Assembly (NCBI RefSeq): GCF_048771995.1
Contig: NC_133034.1
Span: 4,431,501 to 4,495,500, forward strand
Source: Taeniopygia guttata
Lineage: Eukaryota > Chordata > Aves > Passeriformes > Estrildidae
Direction: 5' to 3'
Length of the DNA: 64,000 nucleotides
Numbering within the stretch: the stretch's first letter is position 1; the number at the start of each line of letters is the position of its first letter. The position numbers and the translations under genes are program-made. Below the pieces are notes generated by a model. That model saw only the letters and a list, made by a program, of their open reading frames with translations, had not been told where the DNA came from and made no database searches. Shown here piece after piece: positions 1 through 10,600 of this stretch.

Positions 1-77
1 CAGGGGGGCGCAGAGGAGCTGCTTCTGCATTGTCCTCCCACCTCCTGCAGCTGAGCATTGTGTCTTCCCCATCACAG

Positions 78-2435
78 GAGCTGCCAGTGTGAGCTGGAGC
101 GTGGCCTGCAGCCGACCACGGGCCAGGGGCTCGCCTCTGCCCTCCACAGCCCCGAGCTGCTGTGGGAGGATGACTCCCCTCAGGGGCAGAGGGAAGCTGA
201 GCCAGCCCCTGCTTCCACCGAGGATGCTTTCAGGATGCAGCTGTACCTCAGACCGGAGACCCCTCCGGGAAGCAGCCAAGAGGAGCGCTGGATGCAGCGG
301 CCCGAGGAGAGCAGCGAGGAGGTGAGAGCCCATCTGTCACCCACGGAGCTGAAGCCCCGGCTTCCTGGCCTGGAAGAAGCAGCCAGAGAAAGTCCTTCTC
401 CAAGCCTTCCCGGCAGGGCCGCGGCAGATTTGGCAGAAGCTGTCACCAGCAAGTTCATCATCTTTGCAAACAGGCTGGGCACAGAGGAGCAGAGGGGAAT
501 GTCCCCACCTGGAATGGTGCAGGTGGAGGTACAGAGCCAGACTCAGCCTCGAGCTCTGAGTTCTCCCCACCCTGAGTGGGGCACATCATTCACACAGCCT
601 GTCCCAAACTCAGCTCAACCTCTGCAGGCAGAGGATTCTTACAAAACAGACCTGGAGACAGGATTTTTCCCAAGCTGGACAGAAGCCTTTAGGGTCAAGG
701 AGGTAACAGCTGGGGAAGGTCGGCATGTCAGAGAAGTCACCTCTCAAGGGAAGACGTGCAAGCCCAAGACTGACCTTGTTTTCCTGAAAGTCCACAAGAG
801 TGCCAGCAGCACTGTCATGAACATCCTGTTCCGCTTTGGGGAGACACACAACCTCACCTTCGCCTTCCCCCGAGGCGGGGGCTTCCAGCTCTACTACCCC
901 CACCACTTCATGGCCAAGTTTGTGCAGGGCTTCTCCCCTCTGAGCCCCCGGCGCTTCAACATCCTCTGCCACCACATGCGGTTCCTGCAGCCGGAGGTAC
1001 GGGCAAAGCTGCGACCCGGCGGGGGGGCAGGCAGGGAAGGGGGAGAGGGGCTCCTGGGGCACAAGGAGGGGCACCTGTCGAGCACATAAACTCTGCAGGG
1101 CTGAACTAAAGAGAGTCAGGATTGTCCGTGGGTTCCTGGCATCTCCTGAGAGCTTCTGTGAGTGGGTTTGATGAAGTCCTGTGCTGTGAGCCAGGGCAAA
1201 GTGGGAGACAGCATCTGTAGCAGCCAGCAGCTCTCATCTCTTTCTTGTCTGGTGGGCCCTGGGACATGTCCTGCTCCCTGGACAGGCCCAGAGGGGACCA
1301 GCTGCAAGAGGAGAACAACCAAAGTGCATCAGCGCAGGTCAGCCGTGCCCAGCATCCACCCCTCTGGATGCTACCTGAGGACAGGTGGACACGGGGAAAG
1401 GGAAGGAGATGGACAGTACCTCCATCCCAGCCCACAGCTGTGGGGAGCTTTGCTCGCTGCTCTCCACATGTGACTCCTCTGGAGCTCCCCACAGCTTCTT
1501 TGATGAGCTGCACCCTGAAATCCTCCCCAGCACCCCCCAGCCCCAGCAGCTGCCTCTGCTCACCAGCACTGTGGGCGAGCGGGTCCCTTCTCCCTGCCCC
1601 ACATTTAAACCCTCCCTTTTCTCCTCCGCAGGTGCAGAAGGTGGTGCCCAGCTCTGCCATCTACTTCTCCATCCTGAGGAACCCCGTGCAGCTGATGGAG
1701 TCCTCCTTCGTGTACTACAAGGGCGCGTCGGCCTTCTCGCGCGTCCGCAGCCTGGAGGAGTTCCTCAGCCAGCCCTACCGCTACTACAGCCCCGCCAGCG
1801 GCGACCGCCACTACGCCAGGAACCTCATCACCTTCGATTTCGGCTTCAACCCCGACGGAGACGTGTCCCCCGAGCGGGTGCAGCTCATGCTCAAGGCCAT
1901 CGAGGCGTCCTTCGACTTCCTGCTCATCTCCGAGTACTTCGACGAGTCCATGGTGCTGCTGAAGGAGATGCTGTGCTGGGACCTGGACAGCGTCGTCTCC
2001 TTCCCGCTCAACAGCAGGGACAGCAGCACCAAGTCCGCCCTCCCGGACTCCGTGGTGGAGAAGCTGAAGGCCTGGAACAGGCTGGACTGGGAAATCTACT
2101 CGCACTTTAACAGGACATTCTGGGAGAGGATCGAGCGGGCCGTGGGGCGGGAGCGGCTGCGGCGGGAGGTGAGCGCGCTGCGGCGGCGGCGAGCGGAGCT
2201 GGCTGGGACCTGTCTGCAGGGCACGGGCAGCGTGGGGCCCAAGGACATCAGGGACTCCTCCCTGCGCCCGCTGCAGCACGGTGGGGCCAGGATCCTGGGC
2301 TACAACCTCAAGCAGGGCTTGGGGCGGGAGCTGGAGCGGACCTGCCGGCGGCTGGTGACGCCGGAGCTGCAGTACAGCAGCCTCCTCTACAAGAAGCAGT
2401 TCCCCCCGGTGCCGCCCGGCACTGAGCCCCACTGA
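78..2435 (+). CDS. GAL3ST2: Galactose-3-O-sulfotransferase, probably GAL3ST2 (3' part; two exons in the window)
   Basis: This is a Golgi type II membrane enzyme family that moves sulfate from PAPS to the 3-OH of galactose on glycans. The exons seen are about 78-996 and 1632-2435, joined in phase 0 (GAG|GTG) with a GTACGG donor and a CCGCAG acceptor. The 5'-phosphosulfate loop is FLKVHKSASST near 783-815. The 3'-phosphate-binding segment is YFSILRNP plus the Ser of ESSF near 1662-1710. Family blocks SEYFDES, ILGYNL and PELQYSSLL follow, and the stop is 2433-2435. NLT and NRT are likely N-glycosylation sites. The cytoplasmic tail and membrane anchor must lie upstream of the window. The first exon reads openly for about 230 codons before the catalytic domain, far longer than the short human GAL3ST2 stem. 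An alternative start for this exon is after the CTGCAG at 622-627. GAL3ST4 or GAL3ST3 are possible paralogues; the AQP12 neighbour favours GAL3ST2. The enzyme family is certain, the exact symbol less so. Confidence 0.8.
997..1631 (+). other. Intron of the GAL3ST gene
   Basis: The intron runs from a GTACGG donor to a pyrimidine-rich CTTTTCTCCTCCGCAG acceptor. It is GC-rich unique DNA. Several short open frames cross it, but none shows a domain. I see no repeat or RNA gene in it. Confidence 0.75.
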
Positions 2436-2997
2436 CCCCCCAGCATCCTTCAACATCTGCTGAGCGCAGCGAGGCTCGGGGCTGCCCTGCCCGGCACAGC
2501 CCGGCCACCCCGGGCACCTCTCCGGGCGCTGCCGGGGGATGGACAGGACCGGGCTGCAGCGGGGCTCCCGGGGGATGGACAGGACTTTTCCAAGGGGAAA
2601 TCCCCCCCAGTCAGCAGCTGAAACCTCGGGACAGCACCGGCTCCAGCAGCAAGGAGCAGATCCAGGAGGGCAGCCCAAATCCTCAGCCCCGCAGCAGAGA
2701 TGGCGACAGAACAGGGCCAAGCTGTAAATCAGAGCTGTGGGATTTGATTTGCAGCGTGGGAATGAGTCTGTCTGTCTGCCTGTCTGTGCAGCTGCACCTC
2801 GCCCCTGCTCCGTTGATGTTACTATGCTGGAAAAGCAGCCTCTTAATTAAAAATAACAACAGTCACTGTCACTCCTTAAATTCCTCTTAGTTACATCAGT
2901 CTGCCCAGTAGACGATCTCCCCAAAAGCCCCAGAAGCACACCCCAAACATTTTAATATGTCCTGAAAAGCAGGGGGGAAAAAACTAAACCAAATAAA
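2436..2997 (+). other. 3'UTR of the GAL3ST gene with candidate poly(A) signals
   Basis: The stretch is GC-rich just after the stop, then turns AT-rich. ATTAAA at 2846-2851 and AATAAA at 2992-2997 are the candidate polyadenylation signals on the + strand. I cannot tell from sequence alone which is used. Confidence 0.5.
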
Positions 2998-3000
2998 ACC

Positions 3001-3050
3001 CCAAACAAACAAACAAACAACCCCACCCCCCCAAAAAAAAAAAAAAAATT
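3001..3050. repeat. (AAAC)n / poly-A low-complexity tract
   Basis: Repeated CAAA units are followed by a C-run and about 16 consecutive A. It lies directly after the candidate poly(A) signal of the sulfotransferase gene. Confidence 0.8.
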
Positions 3051-5004
3051 AGAAACCACCAGAAAAAAGGGAGGCCCAGCATAATTTTGTGCTGACTCTG
3101 TGGTTACAGGTTGCCTTTGGATCCTGCATTTGTAGGATCAGCATCCTATTCTGCAGTCTCAGACTCAAGTTCCATCCCTGTGTGACAGGGAGACATCTCA
3201 TGATGAGCCTCTCTGCAGCCAGACATCCCAACCCACCACTCTGAGCTGCCACAGGAATATCCTGTGCCAGGGAAAGATCCCTCAGGAATGGCTCATGGAG
3301 GGAAACTGAGCCTGACTTTTCTCAACCTGCACTTCTCCTTGAATCAAAAGCAGAGCCAGCAAATCAGCTGGGATAAACAGAGGCCCCATCTCTGGCTTTT
3401 CAGCATGATTTCCAAACCAAAAGAGGTTCTGAAAAAATTGCCCAGGGGCATCTGAGCATCCCAGGGTGTCCCTGGGGCAGCCACGAAGAGTCTCAAAGGT
3501 TTCAGTTTCCACCCTAAGGTCTCCTGCTGAGTTTAACCAGGAAAAAAGCCAGACTGTGCTCCCAGTGCCCTTCCCAGGGCAGTGCCAAACATCTGGCCAG
3601 GCACAAGGAGAGGGCACAAGGAGAGGGCACTGTTTGGGGATTTGCTGCATGGTTTGGGGTGCCGTGTGTTCCATGAAGTTCCATCTCTGGGGCACATCCG
3701 CGTATGGCTGTGCTGGCCCCTTCTCTCGTTTCTCCTGTTGGGATGTGGGCTGGGCTCATGGTGTCAGAGGTCTGGGGGTCCTGCAGGTCCCTCCAGAGGC
3801 AATCCCAGAGGAAATCAGCCGGGGTGGGCACCCACAGGCCAGCAGCACCCTGGGGTTGTTTCCCCATGGACACAGCAGAGTGGAGGGAGGAGCAGGGCTG
3901 GACATTGGGTACCAAACCTGCATCTGACACCTCCACTCCAGGTCTGCATTGGGTGCCACTTGCTTATTCCCTGTTTGCACCTCAGGAAATAGGAGCAGGT
4001 CATTCCTGTCAGGAACTCTGATCCAGGGCAGAGATACTGGAGCAGCCAGAGCATCACAGACTCCCTGTGCTGTCCCGTGAGGAGAGCACCCAGAGGGGAG
4101 CTCCCATAGGGTGCCCTGGTCCCAGCACAGCCTGGGGGATCCCCATTTCCAGGAGGTGTTTCTCCCCTTTCCAGAGCAGGCAGCAGACAGGGCAGAGGTG
4201 GTTTGGCCATCACAGTGACTCCCATTTTCAGGGATGTGTCCCAGCAGGGCTCCAGGAACAACATCACTCACCCAAATGCCAACCACAGCATTTTATATTT
4301 CTTTTCCCTCCCAAACTGTAATTTTATAGTTAGGAGTATTTCACATAGACATAGAGCAGGGTCTAGGGATGCACAGCAGCTGCCTGGGTCTCTTTTTTTT
4401 TTTCCAACAACAGACCCTTGGCACACCATTTCTTGATGCTTTACAGCACCAAAACCCTGGCTAAGCACATTCCCAGAGGAGCAGGTTCTCCCGTGGCCAG
4501 TGAACTCTCTTGCCTTGGAGCATTTTTAATGCCTCTCCAAGACTTGCCAGGTTCAGCCTGTGCAATTCAAGGACTTCAGGTCAAGTTTAACTCAAAACCC
4601 ACCAATTTTTAACCAGTATCCATTAATAAGTCGAAATATCAAAGCCTGTTTCCACCCCAACCCAAGTGTCCAAGGCAGTTACTGGCTTAAACTTTGTTTT
4701 TAGTGCTGCAAGAGACCCAGTGGGGTTATTGCAGGCATTGCACAGTGCAATCTGTAAGATTCCTGGCAGTACAAGAAAACCAGCAATTCATGCAAAAGTG
4801 TTCCGTGTTTTCTCTCTGAGGCAGCAGCGTGGGCTTGAAACATTTCGGGCTCTCCAGGGAGGCTTTCAAAGCAATTCCCAAAGGAGCTCAGGGGCTCGGG
4901 CATCCTGCGAGGGTTCCTTTGTGATGCTTTAAGGACTGAACGAGCTGCAAAATCCTCCACACCGGGAAACGCTTTCCCAGGAAAAGGGCTGCCAGACCTC
5001 GGGC
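3051..5004. other. Convergent intergenic region, including the likely AQP12 3'UTR
   Basis: This is the tail-to-tail gap between GAL3ST (+) and AQP12 (-). No gene is recognisable. The right part, from about 4525 to 5004, probably holds the AQP12 3'UTR: TTTAAT at 4525-4530 reads ATTAAA on the minus strand and is the nearest candidate poly(A) signal. There is a short T-run near 4391 and a two-copy 15-bp tandem repeat (CACAAGGAGAGGG core) near 3602-3630. The longer open frames here lack codon structure or domains. Confidence 0.5.
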
Positions 5005-7159
5005 TCAGGCACGGGGCTCCGAGCTGCTCTTCCCCCCTTTCCTCTTCCTCTGTGGTTTGTCACCCTCCACCTGCGCTGTCACCTTTACCTTGGGCACCTT
5101 GTATTTGCTCTTCTGGCTGTAGAGGAGGTTTTTCTGGAAGAGGCGTGGGATGTTGCCCTGGAACAGCAGGAGGGCAGCGAGCATCCCTGGAATAAGAGCA
5201 CAGACCCCTTCCCAGCGCTGTGTCGAGCATCTCCACCCTCCCCGCAGCTCAGCAGCTGTCTTGGCTCCTTGTCACAGCCTACACCATGACCAAAAGGCAG
5301 CTCAGCACCACTGAAGTCCCCACGGAGAGCTGAGGAACCCTCACTGTACTGCTTTAAGGAGAATTTACCACTCTGTCCTTAACATAACAAACAATGCTTG
5401 GTTTGACCCATAAACCACCCCAGTGGTTTTCTGGCAGATAATTGTTAAGGTTGGAAAAGTCCTCTGAGCCCATCGAGTCCCACCATTCCCTCAGTGCTGC
5501 CGAGGTCACTGCTGGTCCTGACCCGAGGTTTTAAATCCCTGCAGGGACAGTGCCTCCACCACTGCCTTCAGCAGTGTCCCAGTGCCTCATCACTCTCCAG
5601 GGAACACATTTTCTCAATACCCAATCTAAACTTCCCCAGGGGCAACTCGAGGCCGTTTCCTCTTGTCCCATCAGAGTTACCTGTGAGCAGAGCCCGACCC
5701 GCACCTGGCTCCACTCTCAGTACACATCCAGCTCCCCATGACCATGCTGGAGCTGAGGACAGCCTCAAAGCATAGCTCAGCCTGCCATTGCCCTAAAACC
5801 CTTTGCTAAACCTCCCCCAGACTTTGGCTTCAGGGAGATTTCTGTCCTTGTACCATGCAGAAGTTGGATTTTAAAAAATTGGATATCAAAGAGATGACCC
5901 CAGAGTCAACGAGGCAGGATGAAAAGTGACACTTGCCATTGGCAACCCCAAATTCAGCCCTTTGCCAGAAGAGTCCACGTTACACGGAGCATTTCTGCCT
6001 TGCCCCCAGGAAGCTCTCACCTGCGAGGGGCCCCAGCCAGTAAACCTGGATGTAGTCCCAGAAGCTGCTCCCCGAGCAGTGGAAGGTGGTGGCTGTGGCC
6101 AGGGCAGGGTTGAAGAAGGCTCCCGTGTATGGTCCAGCTGTGTGGGAAGAGAAACGTGGCCAAGTGTCCCACTGCATCCTCTGAACACTGCCAAAGGGCT
6201 GTGACCCCTCCTGCCTCCTTCTCGGACTGGGGAAATCCCACCCTTGTCGCCCTGGACTTGGAGGGAAGCAGGAGCGCTCATGCAGGACTGAGGGATTGCA
6301 GAAGGGAACGTCCCAGGGAAGTGATCCCAGTCTTGAGCTATGGCTGTGAGCCAAACCTCACCTGCAGCCCAGACAGCCCAAAGTGCCATCTTCATCCCAA
6401 AATGAATACTCCCCAAAATAACAGAAAACAAACACCTTAGCAGTTAACCCCTGCCTCTCCAGTCCTGGAAGATGAAAATCGGGGGGCTATTCCTCCCCCA
6501 CAAATGAGGTCCTTTTGCAAGACTCAGGAGAAGAGACGCCGGTGCTGCTCACCTGTGTAGGTCAGGACGGTGACAGTCACTGCCAGCGCAGGGACCCGGT
6601 ACAGGGGGTGACTCTGTCGCACCTTGAGGAGGACGAGGTGGAAGAGGAAGGAGCAGGAGCCTTCCACAAAGGCGGCGTGGGGCAGGGAGGTGTGGATGGA
6701 GGAGCTGCACTCGGGCGCGATCAGGTTCTGGATGAAGTGCAGCTGGGTCAGCTCCCAGGACCAGCAGAGCCGCGTGGCAGCCCAGCCCGTCCCTGCACCC
6801 ACGGCCTGGGCCAGCAGCTTGGCCCCTGTGGCTGCCAGGCTGCACTCCAGGAGCAGGAACTCCTGCAGGGACACGCTGGGGTTGGCGGATGCTCCGTCCA
6901 AAGAGGCGCCGTGGACAGCGGAGAGGAGGAAGAGCAGGGTCAGGACCACGTCCAGGCCAAAGCCACCACCCCAGGGGCCGATCTCCATCAGCATCCTCAG
7001 CTCAAGGCAGCTCGTGCACAGCTGGAACGAGCCAGCAAATTCCCTGGCAAGGCAGCCATGTGTTCCAGGGGACAGAAACCTCTTGGAAAGCCACCTGAGC
7101 ACCTGGCACACCCCAAAAACCAGGAAAAAGAAAGCAATGGAGACATTCAAGCCATCCAT
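5005..7159 (-). CDS. AQP12: Aquaporin-12 (AQP12), three exons, 301 aa
   Basis: This belongs to the unorthodox 'superaquaporin' subfamily, known as intracellular channels of pancreatic acinar cells. Coding exons on the minus strand are 7159-6553, 6137-6021 and 5186-5005 (607, 117 and 182 nt; phases 1 and 1), all with CAG|GT-type donors and AG acceptors. The total is 906 nt, close to the 295 aa of human AQP12. The protein starts MDGLNVSIAFFF, and the hydrophobic segments fit six membrane helices. The first pore loop carries NPS inside GASANPSVSLQ, replacing the canonical NPA. The second keeps NPA in FFNPALA, followed by YIQVYWLGPLAG. The tail is basic (KSKYKVPK, QRKRKGG) and ends KSSSEPRA. The start is fixed by homology: the frame stays open upstream, but this ATG matches the family start and sits about 62 nt below a TATA box. 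GAL3ST lies downstream, convergent. Confidence 0.93.
5187..6020 (-). other. AQP12 intron 2
   Basis: The intron runs from the donor at 6020 to the TTATTCCAG acceptor ending at 5187. It contains a minus-orientation CR1 fragment at about 5440-5690 and otherwise unique sequence. Confidence 0.8.
5440..5690 (-). repeat. CR1 LINE fragment (3' region)
   Basis: The CR1 3' end is read in reverse: AAGGTTGGAAAAGTCCTCTG and the 'cccatcgagtcc' core are followed by the CCAGGG and CCTCTTGTCCCATC blocks. It lies in AQP12 intron 2. Confidence 0.85.
6138..6552 (-). other. AQP12 intron 1
   Basis: A GTGAGC donor at 6552 and a CCCACACAG acceptor ending at 6138 bound 415 bp. I see no recognisable element inside. 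Confidence 0.85.
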
Positions 7160-7220
7160 AGCAAAGGCTGTGCTGGGGGCAGCGCCTGGGAAGGAGCAGA
7201 GGAAGCTCCTGCACCTCCTC

Positions 7221-7226
7221 TTTATA
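7221..7226 (-). promoter_or_regulatory. TATA box of AQP12
   Basis: TATAAA on the minus strand, within CTTTATAAAG, lies 62 nt upstream of the AQP12 ATG at 7159. A start site about 30 nt downstream would leave a 5'UTR of roughly 30-35 nt. A focused TATA promoter suits a cell-type-specific gene. Confidence 0.65.
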
Positions 7227-7265
7227 AAGCCAAGTAAAAGCAAACGTGGCACAGCCCGACAGGCC

Positions 7266-7283
7266 TGGGAAAGGCCACACGTG
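7266..7283 (-). promoter_or_regulatory. PTF1-like bipartite site (E-box plus TC-box)
   Basis: The minus strand reads CACGTG, a five-base spacer TGGCC, then TTTCCCA. The E-box and TC-box centres are about 11 bp apart, one helical turn, as described for the pancreatic PTF1 (PTF1A/E-protein/RBPJ) complex. The site begins 40 bp upstream of the TATA box. The E-box is CACGTG rather than the preferred CACCTG, so binding is an inference. Confidence 0.45.
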
Positions 7284-7511
7284 TGGCCCCCACGGGGCAG
7301 TGCCAGTGCCACAGGGAGCTGCTGGACTCACAGCAGCTGGAGCAGCCACCAAATTGTTTGTGGCAGCAAATCCTGGTGTTATCTCCACCAGGCACTGAGC
7401 TCCCAGCCCCAGCACTCACACCTGAGAGCCCACAGCAGCTCCCAGAGCTGACAGCTCTTCCAGAAGGAACAAAAAACTTCATTTTCTTTCTGCTTGGCTC
7501 CAATGCCTGTG

Positions 7512-7664
7512 GCTGCACCATCCCTGGAAGTGCCCAAGGCCAGGTTGAATGGGGCTTGGAGCAACCTGGGATAGTGGAAGGCGTCCCTGCCCACGGAAGG
7601 AGTGGAAAAAAATAGGTTTAAGGCCCCTTCCAACCCAAACCATCCTGGGATTCCATGATAAACA
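7512..7664 (+). repeat. CR1 LINE 3'-end fragment
   Basis: It carries the CR1 3'-end consensus: CATCCCTGGAAGTG, AAGGCCAGGTTGAATGG, GGAGCAACCTGGGATAGTGG, then CCTTCCAACCCAAACCATCC. It lies about 0.3 kb upstream of the AQP12 promoter. Confidence 0.9.
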
Positions 7665-10600
7665 ATACATGATGTGTCTTCTGGGTCCTTTCCCTGATCT
7701 GCATAGAAATGCCACTACGCTGAGCCCACATCTGCCATCCCTACAGTCCCCACAGAGAGCTCCAGCATGCCCAGGGCAGGCAGTGCTGGCAGGTAACCCA
7801 GCTCCTCTCACTGCCCCGTCACACACACAGAGCCAACAGCTTTGATTTGGGCAGTTTTACTTCCCCTCTTGTCATTTATAGAAGAAATTACCAGGAAACC
7901 CAGGCTTGAAGCACGCTTGGGCAGGGATGAGGCCCTTCATACAGTCCAGGGTGGCTCCAGCAGCGCAGCCTGAGCCATGGAAAGCAGGAGCAGATGTCTC
8001 AAATGCATTGGAGCCTCTCCCTCAACAGCCTTTGACAGCAAAGAAACACAACATTGTGGGGATGCTTGTGAAGGCCAGAACTCAGCACCTCCCCCTGCAC
8101 CACCCTCCCTCCTTTCATCTTCCCTTCCCACTTCTTTTTCATCCCCAAATGCCCACCCAGCAAAGGTTTTGGGAAGGGTCCATGGGATCCCTGCTCACAG
8201 CCCTGGCTTTGGAAACCATGGGAAGTCTGGGCAAGGATGAGGGACCACCCATCATCCAAGCCCTCCTCTCCTCCCCCCCAAACCTTTTGGTCAGCCTGCT
8301 GCAGAACTTCTCCCAGTTTAACCCTTTTTACCACAATTCACCCTCCAGATGGCAAGACAAGCACCCATCTTTCACCTCAAATGAACAAACGACTTTGCTC
8401 GAATCACAGAAAATGAAATATTCTTTAAGAATATTTCATAAATTAGTAATTTTGTCTCAAGAAAATTGGCCTCTGGTGGCAACAAAGTGCTGTTCAAAGC
8501 TACTCATCACTGCAGAAACAACCATCACATACCTAACATCACAATCCAACTCAATTCTTTCCACCTCCCCTCCCTCCTCCTGTGTTTCTCAGGAATAGAG
8601 AAACCAGTAGAGTTTCCTCTTTAGAAACAAAACCTCACAAGGACCCAGCAACACAGCCTGAATCCAGTCCCTGGAAAAGAACCACCAGATCACAGGACAC
8701 AGACTGGTAAAACTGGGAAAGAAATTCCAACATCTTTTCCTTCCCCCAGAAATGGATTTCCCCCTTCTTTTCAATCATTGTAAGAGTTGGGCCTTAGGAA
8801 ATAAACATTCCAAGGTTTAAAAACTATTTTCCAGCCATTGCTAGCAATTCTGCCCATGGCACAGTTGTGGGATGTTTAACCCAGGCTGGAGTGAGGAGCT
8901 GGGAGTGGATTCCAAGGACAACTATGGGATTAAACAAGGCCAGGGGCTCATTCCCTCATTTGTGTTAGTGCTGACAGCAGACTCCATACAGCTTTGCAGG
9001 GCTGCTCTTCTAGGAACAAAACTACATAAAAATTCCAATATTCCCACCCAAAACCCCTTTTCTGTAGCTGGAACATCAGTGTCTTTCTAAACCAAACATG
9101 TTTTTTTAAAATGCAGATATTTAAATTTAGCCACTGGACAGGAACAAGTTGGCATTTCCAGATTTCAGCAAAATAAACATTCCCCAAAAACACTGAAGGG
9201 TCACAAGAGCTGAGCAGAGCCACCCTGGCTCGCTCAATGTTTTTGCCCTCAAAGAGGCAACAGCTACAGGGAAAAAAAAAAAAAAAAAAAAAGCCATAAG
9301 GTTATTTAAGGCAAGTTTCACTGGGCAGAGGGTGGATTAGAGCTTTCCAGAAGCAGCCACATGTTCCCAGCAGCAGGAACAAGGCAGGTTTCCCTTCATG
9401 GTCAGGCAGGAAAAGGGCTCCAGGGGATCCAAGAGTTAATTGTGCTTTGTGAAAGGACACGAATCCTCAGAATAAGCATTCACTGAGAGGAAACAATAAC
9501 AAAGATGGGTCATCCTTGGCTCTAGAAACCTCAAGGAATTCCAGAAGACATTTGCCCTGAGGAAGGTCAGCCCTGCACTATAGTGCCCGTGCCCTGAGCC
9601 ACATCCGTGCCTTGACACAGCCTGTCTGCTCTTCCCTCCTCTGCACTGACTCAACACAGCCCCAAAGCAGAAGTCTGGGGGCCCTGAAAGAGAATGAGCA
9701 ACTCCTAACTTCCCACTGGGAAAATCCCATTAAAAAACCCAAATCACTGGTCCCCTACGGGCTGTTTTAACATTCAGGTCAACGGGGACTTGAAATCTTG
9801 ATGGATTTGACTTGATGATCCTAAAGGTCTTTTCCAACCTTACTGATTCTGCAATTTGAAGTGATGATGTGCTGGAGGACATTCCCACTGCAGACACCAG
9901 CTGGGAAAAGCAAGGCAAGACTCTGCTGGTGCTGCCCTGCTCCCTCCTAACAGGCTGCAGGTAGAGAAGTCACAGAAGGTCATCGTTCTCACTTGGTGGT
10001 ATTTCCCTCCCTCTAGGAAAAGAAATCCTTCCTTAGGCTGGTTTCAAAGCAGGGAAAAGAGCTCTTAGAGAACCTGCTTCCTCCACACATCTGGAGAGCA
10101 GCAGCCAGAGTTTGGCTGAGCTCAGCAAACTTTCATGTTGCTTCCTCACATGACCGAGGACAGCTGTTTTTATTAAAAATAATCTTGAGAGCAAAATGCA
10201 AGTTATATTTAAAAAGGGGGGAAAATGCAGCTGTACAAATCCCCGGGAACAGAGATCTGTGGACAGCACAGTGCTCCAGCACAGGAGCCACTGGAACTGC
10301 ACTGAGACCCAACAATGCTCTTCAGGCACCACCATGAAAACGCTGCTGTGAGGATCCTCACTTTTCACCCACCCTGGTTTAACCAGCACGCTCCAGGTGC
10401 AATCCAAACAGTTGTGCTCAGCTTTGCAGTAATTCACTGCAGCCAAACATCTGCCCTGAAAGGGAGAAATCGCTGCCCCTAAATTTACTGCCTTCAAGAA
10501 CTATGTTTTAAATACCCAATCTTGAATAAGCTGATCTCAAAGAATGGGTCTGCTCTTGGGTCAGGTATGTGCAAGGGATGAGCATGTTCACACAAGACTT

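Noticed and set aside
1605-2720. 371-codon minus-strand open frame opposite the sulfotransferase
   Set aside because: It is an antisense shadow of the GC-rich GAL3ST last exon, with no own domain.
5005-7159. Assignment of the channel to AQP11
   Set aside because: MDGLNVSIAFFF, TLLFLLSAVHGASLDGASAN and YIQVYWLGPLAG match AQP12 better, and GAL3ST2/AQP12 share the 2q37 block.
6515-7451. Long + strand open frames across AQP12 exon 1
   Set aside because: These are antisense shadows of the conserved AQP12 coding exon; the minus-strand frame carries the aquaporin motifs.
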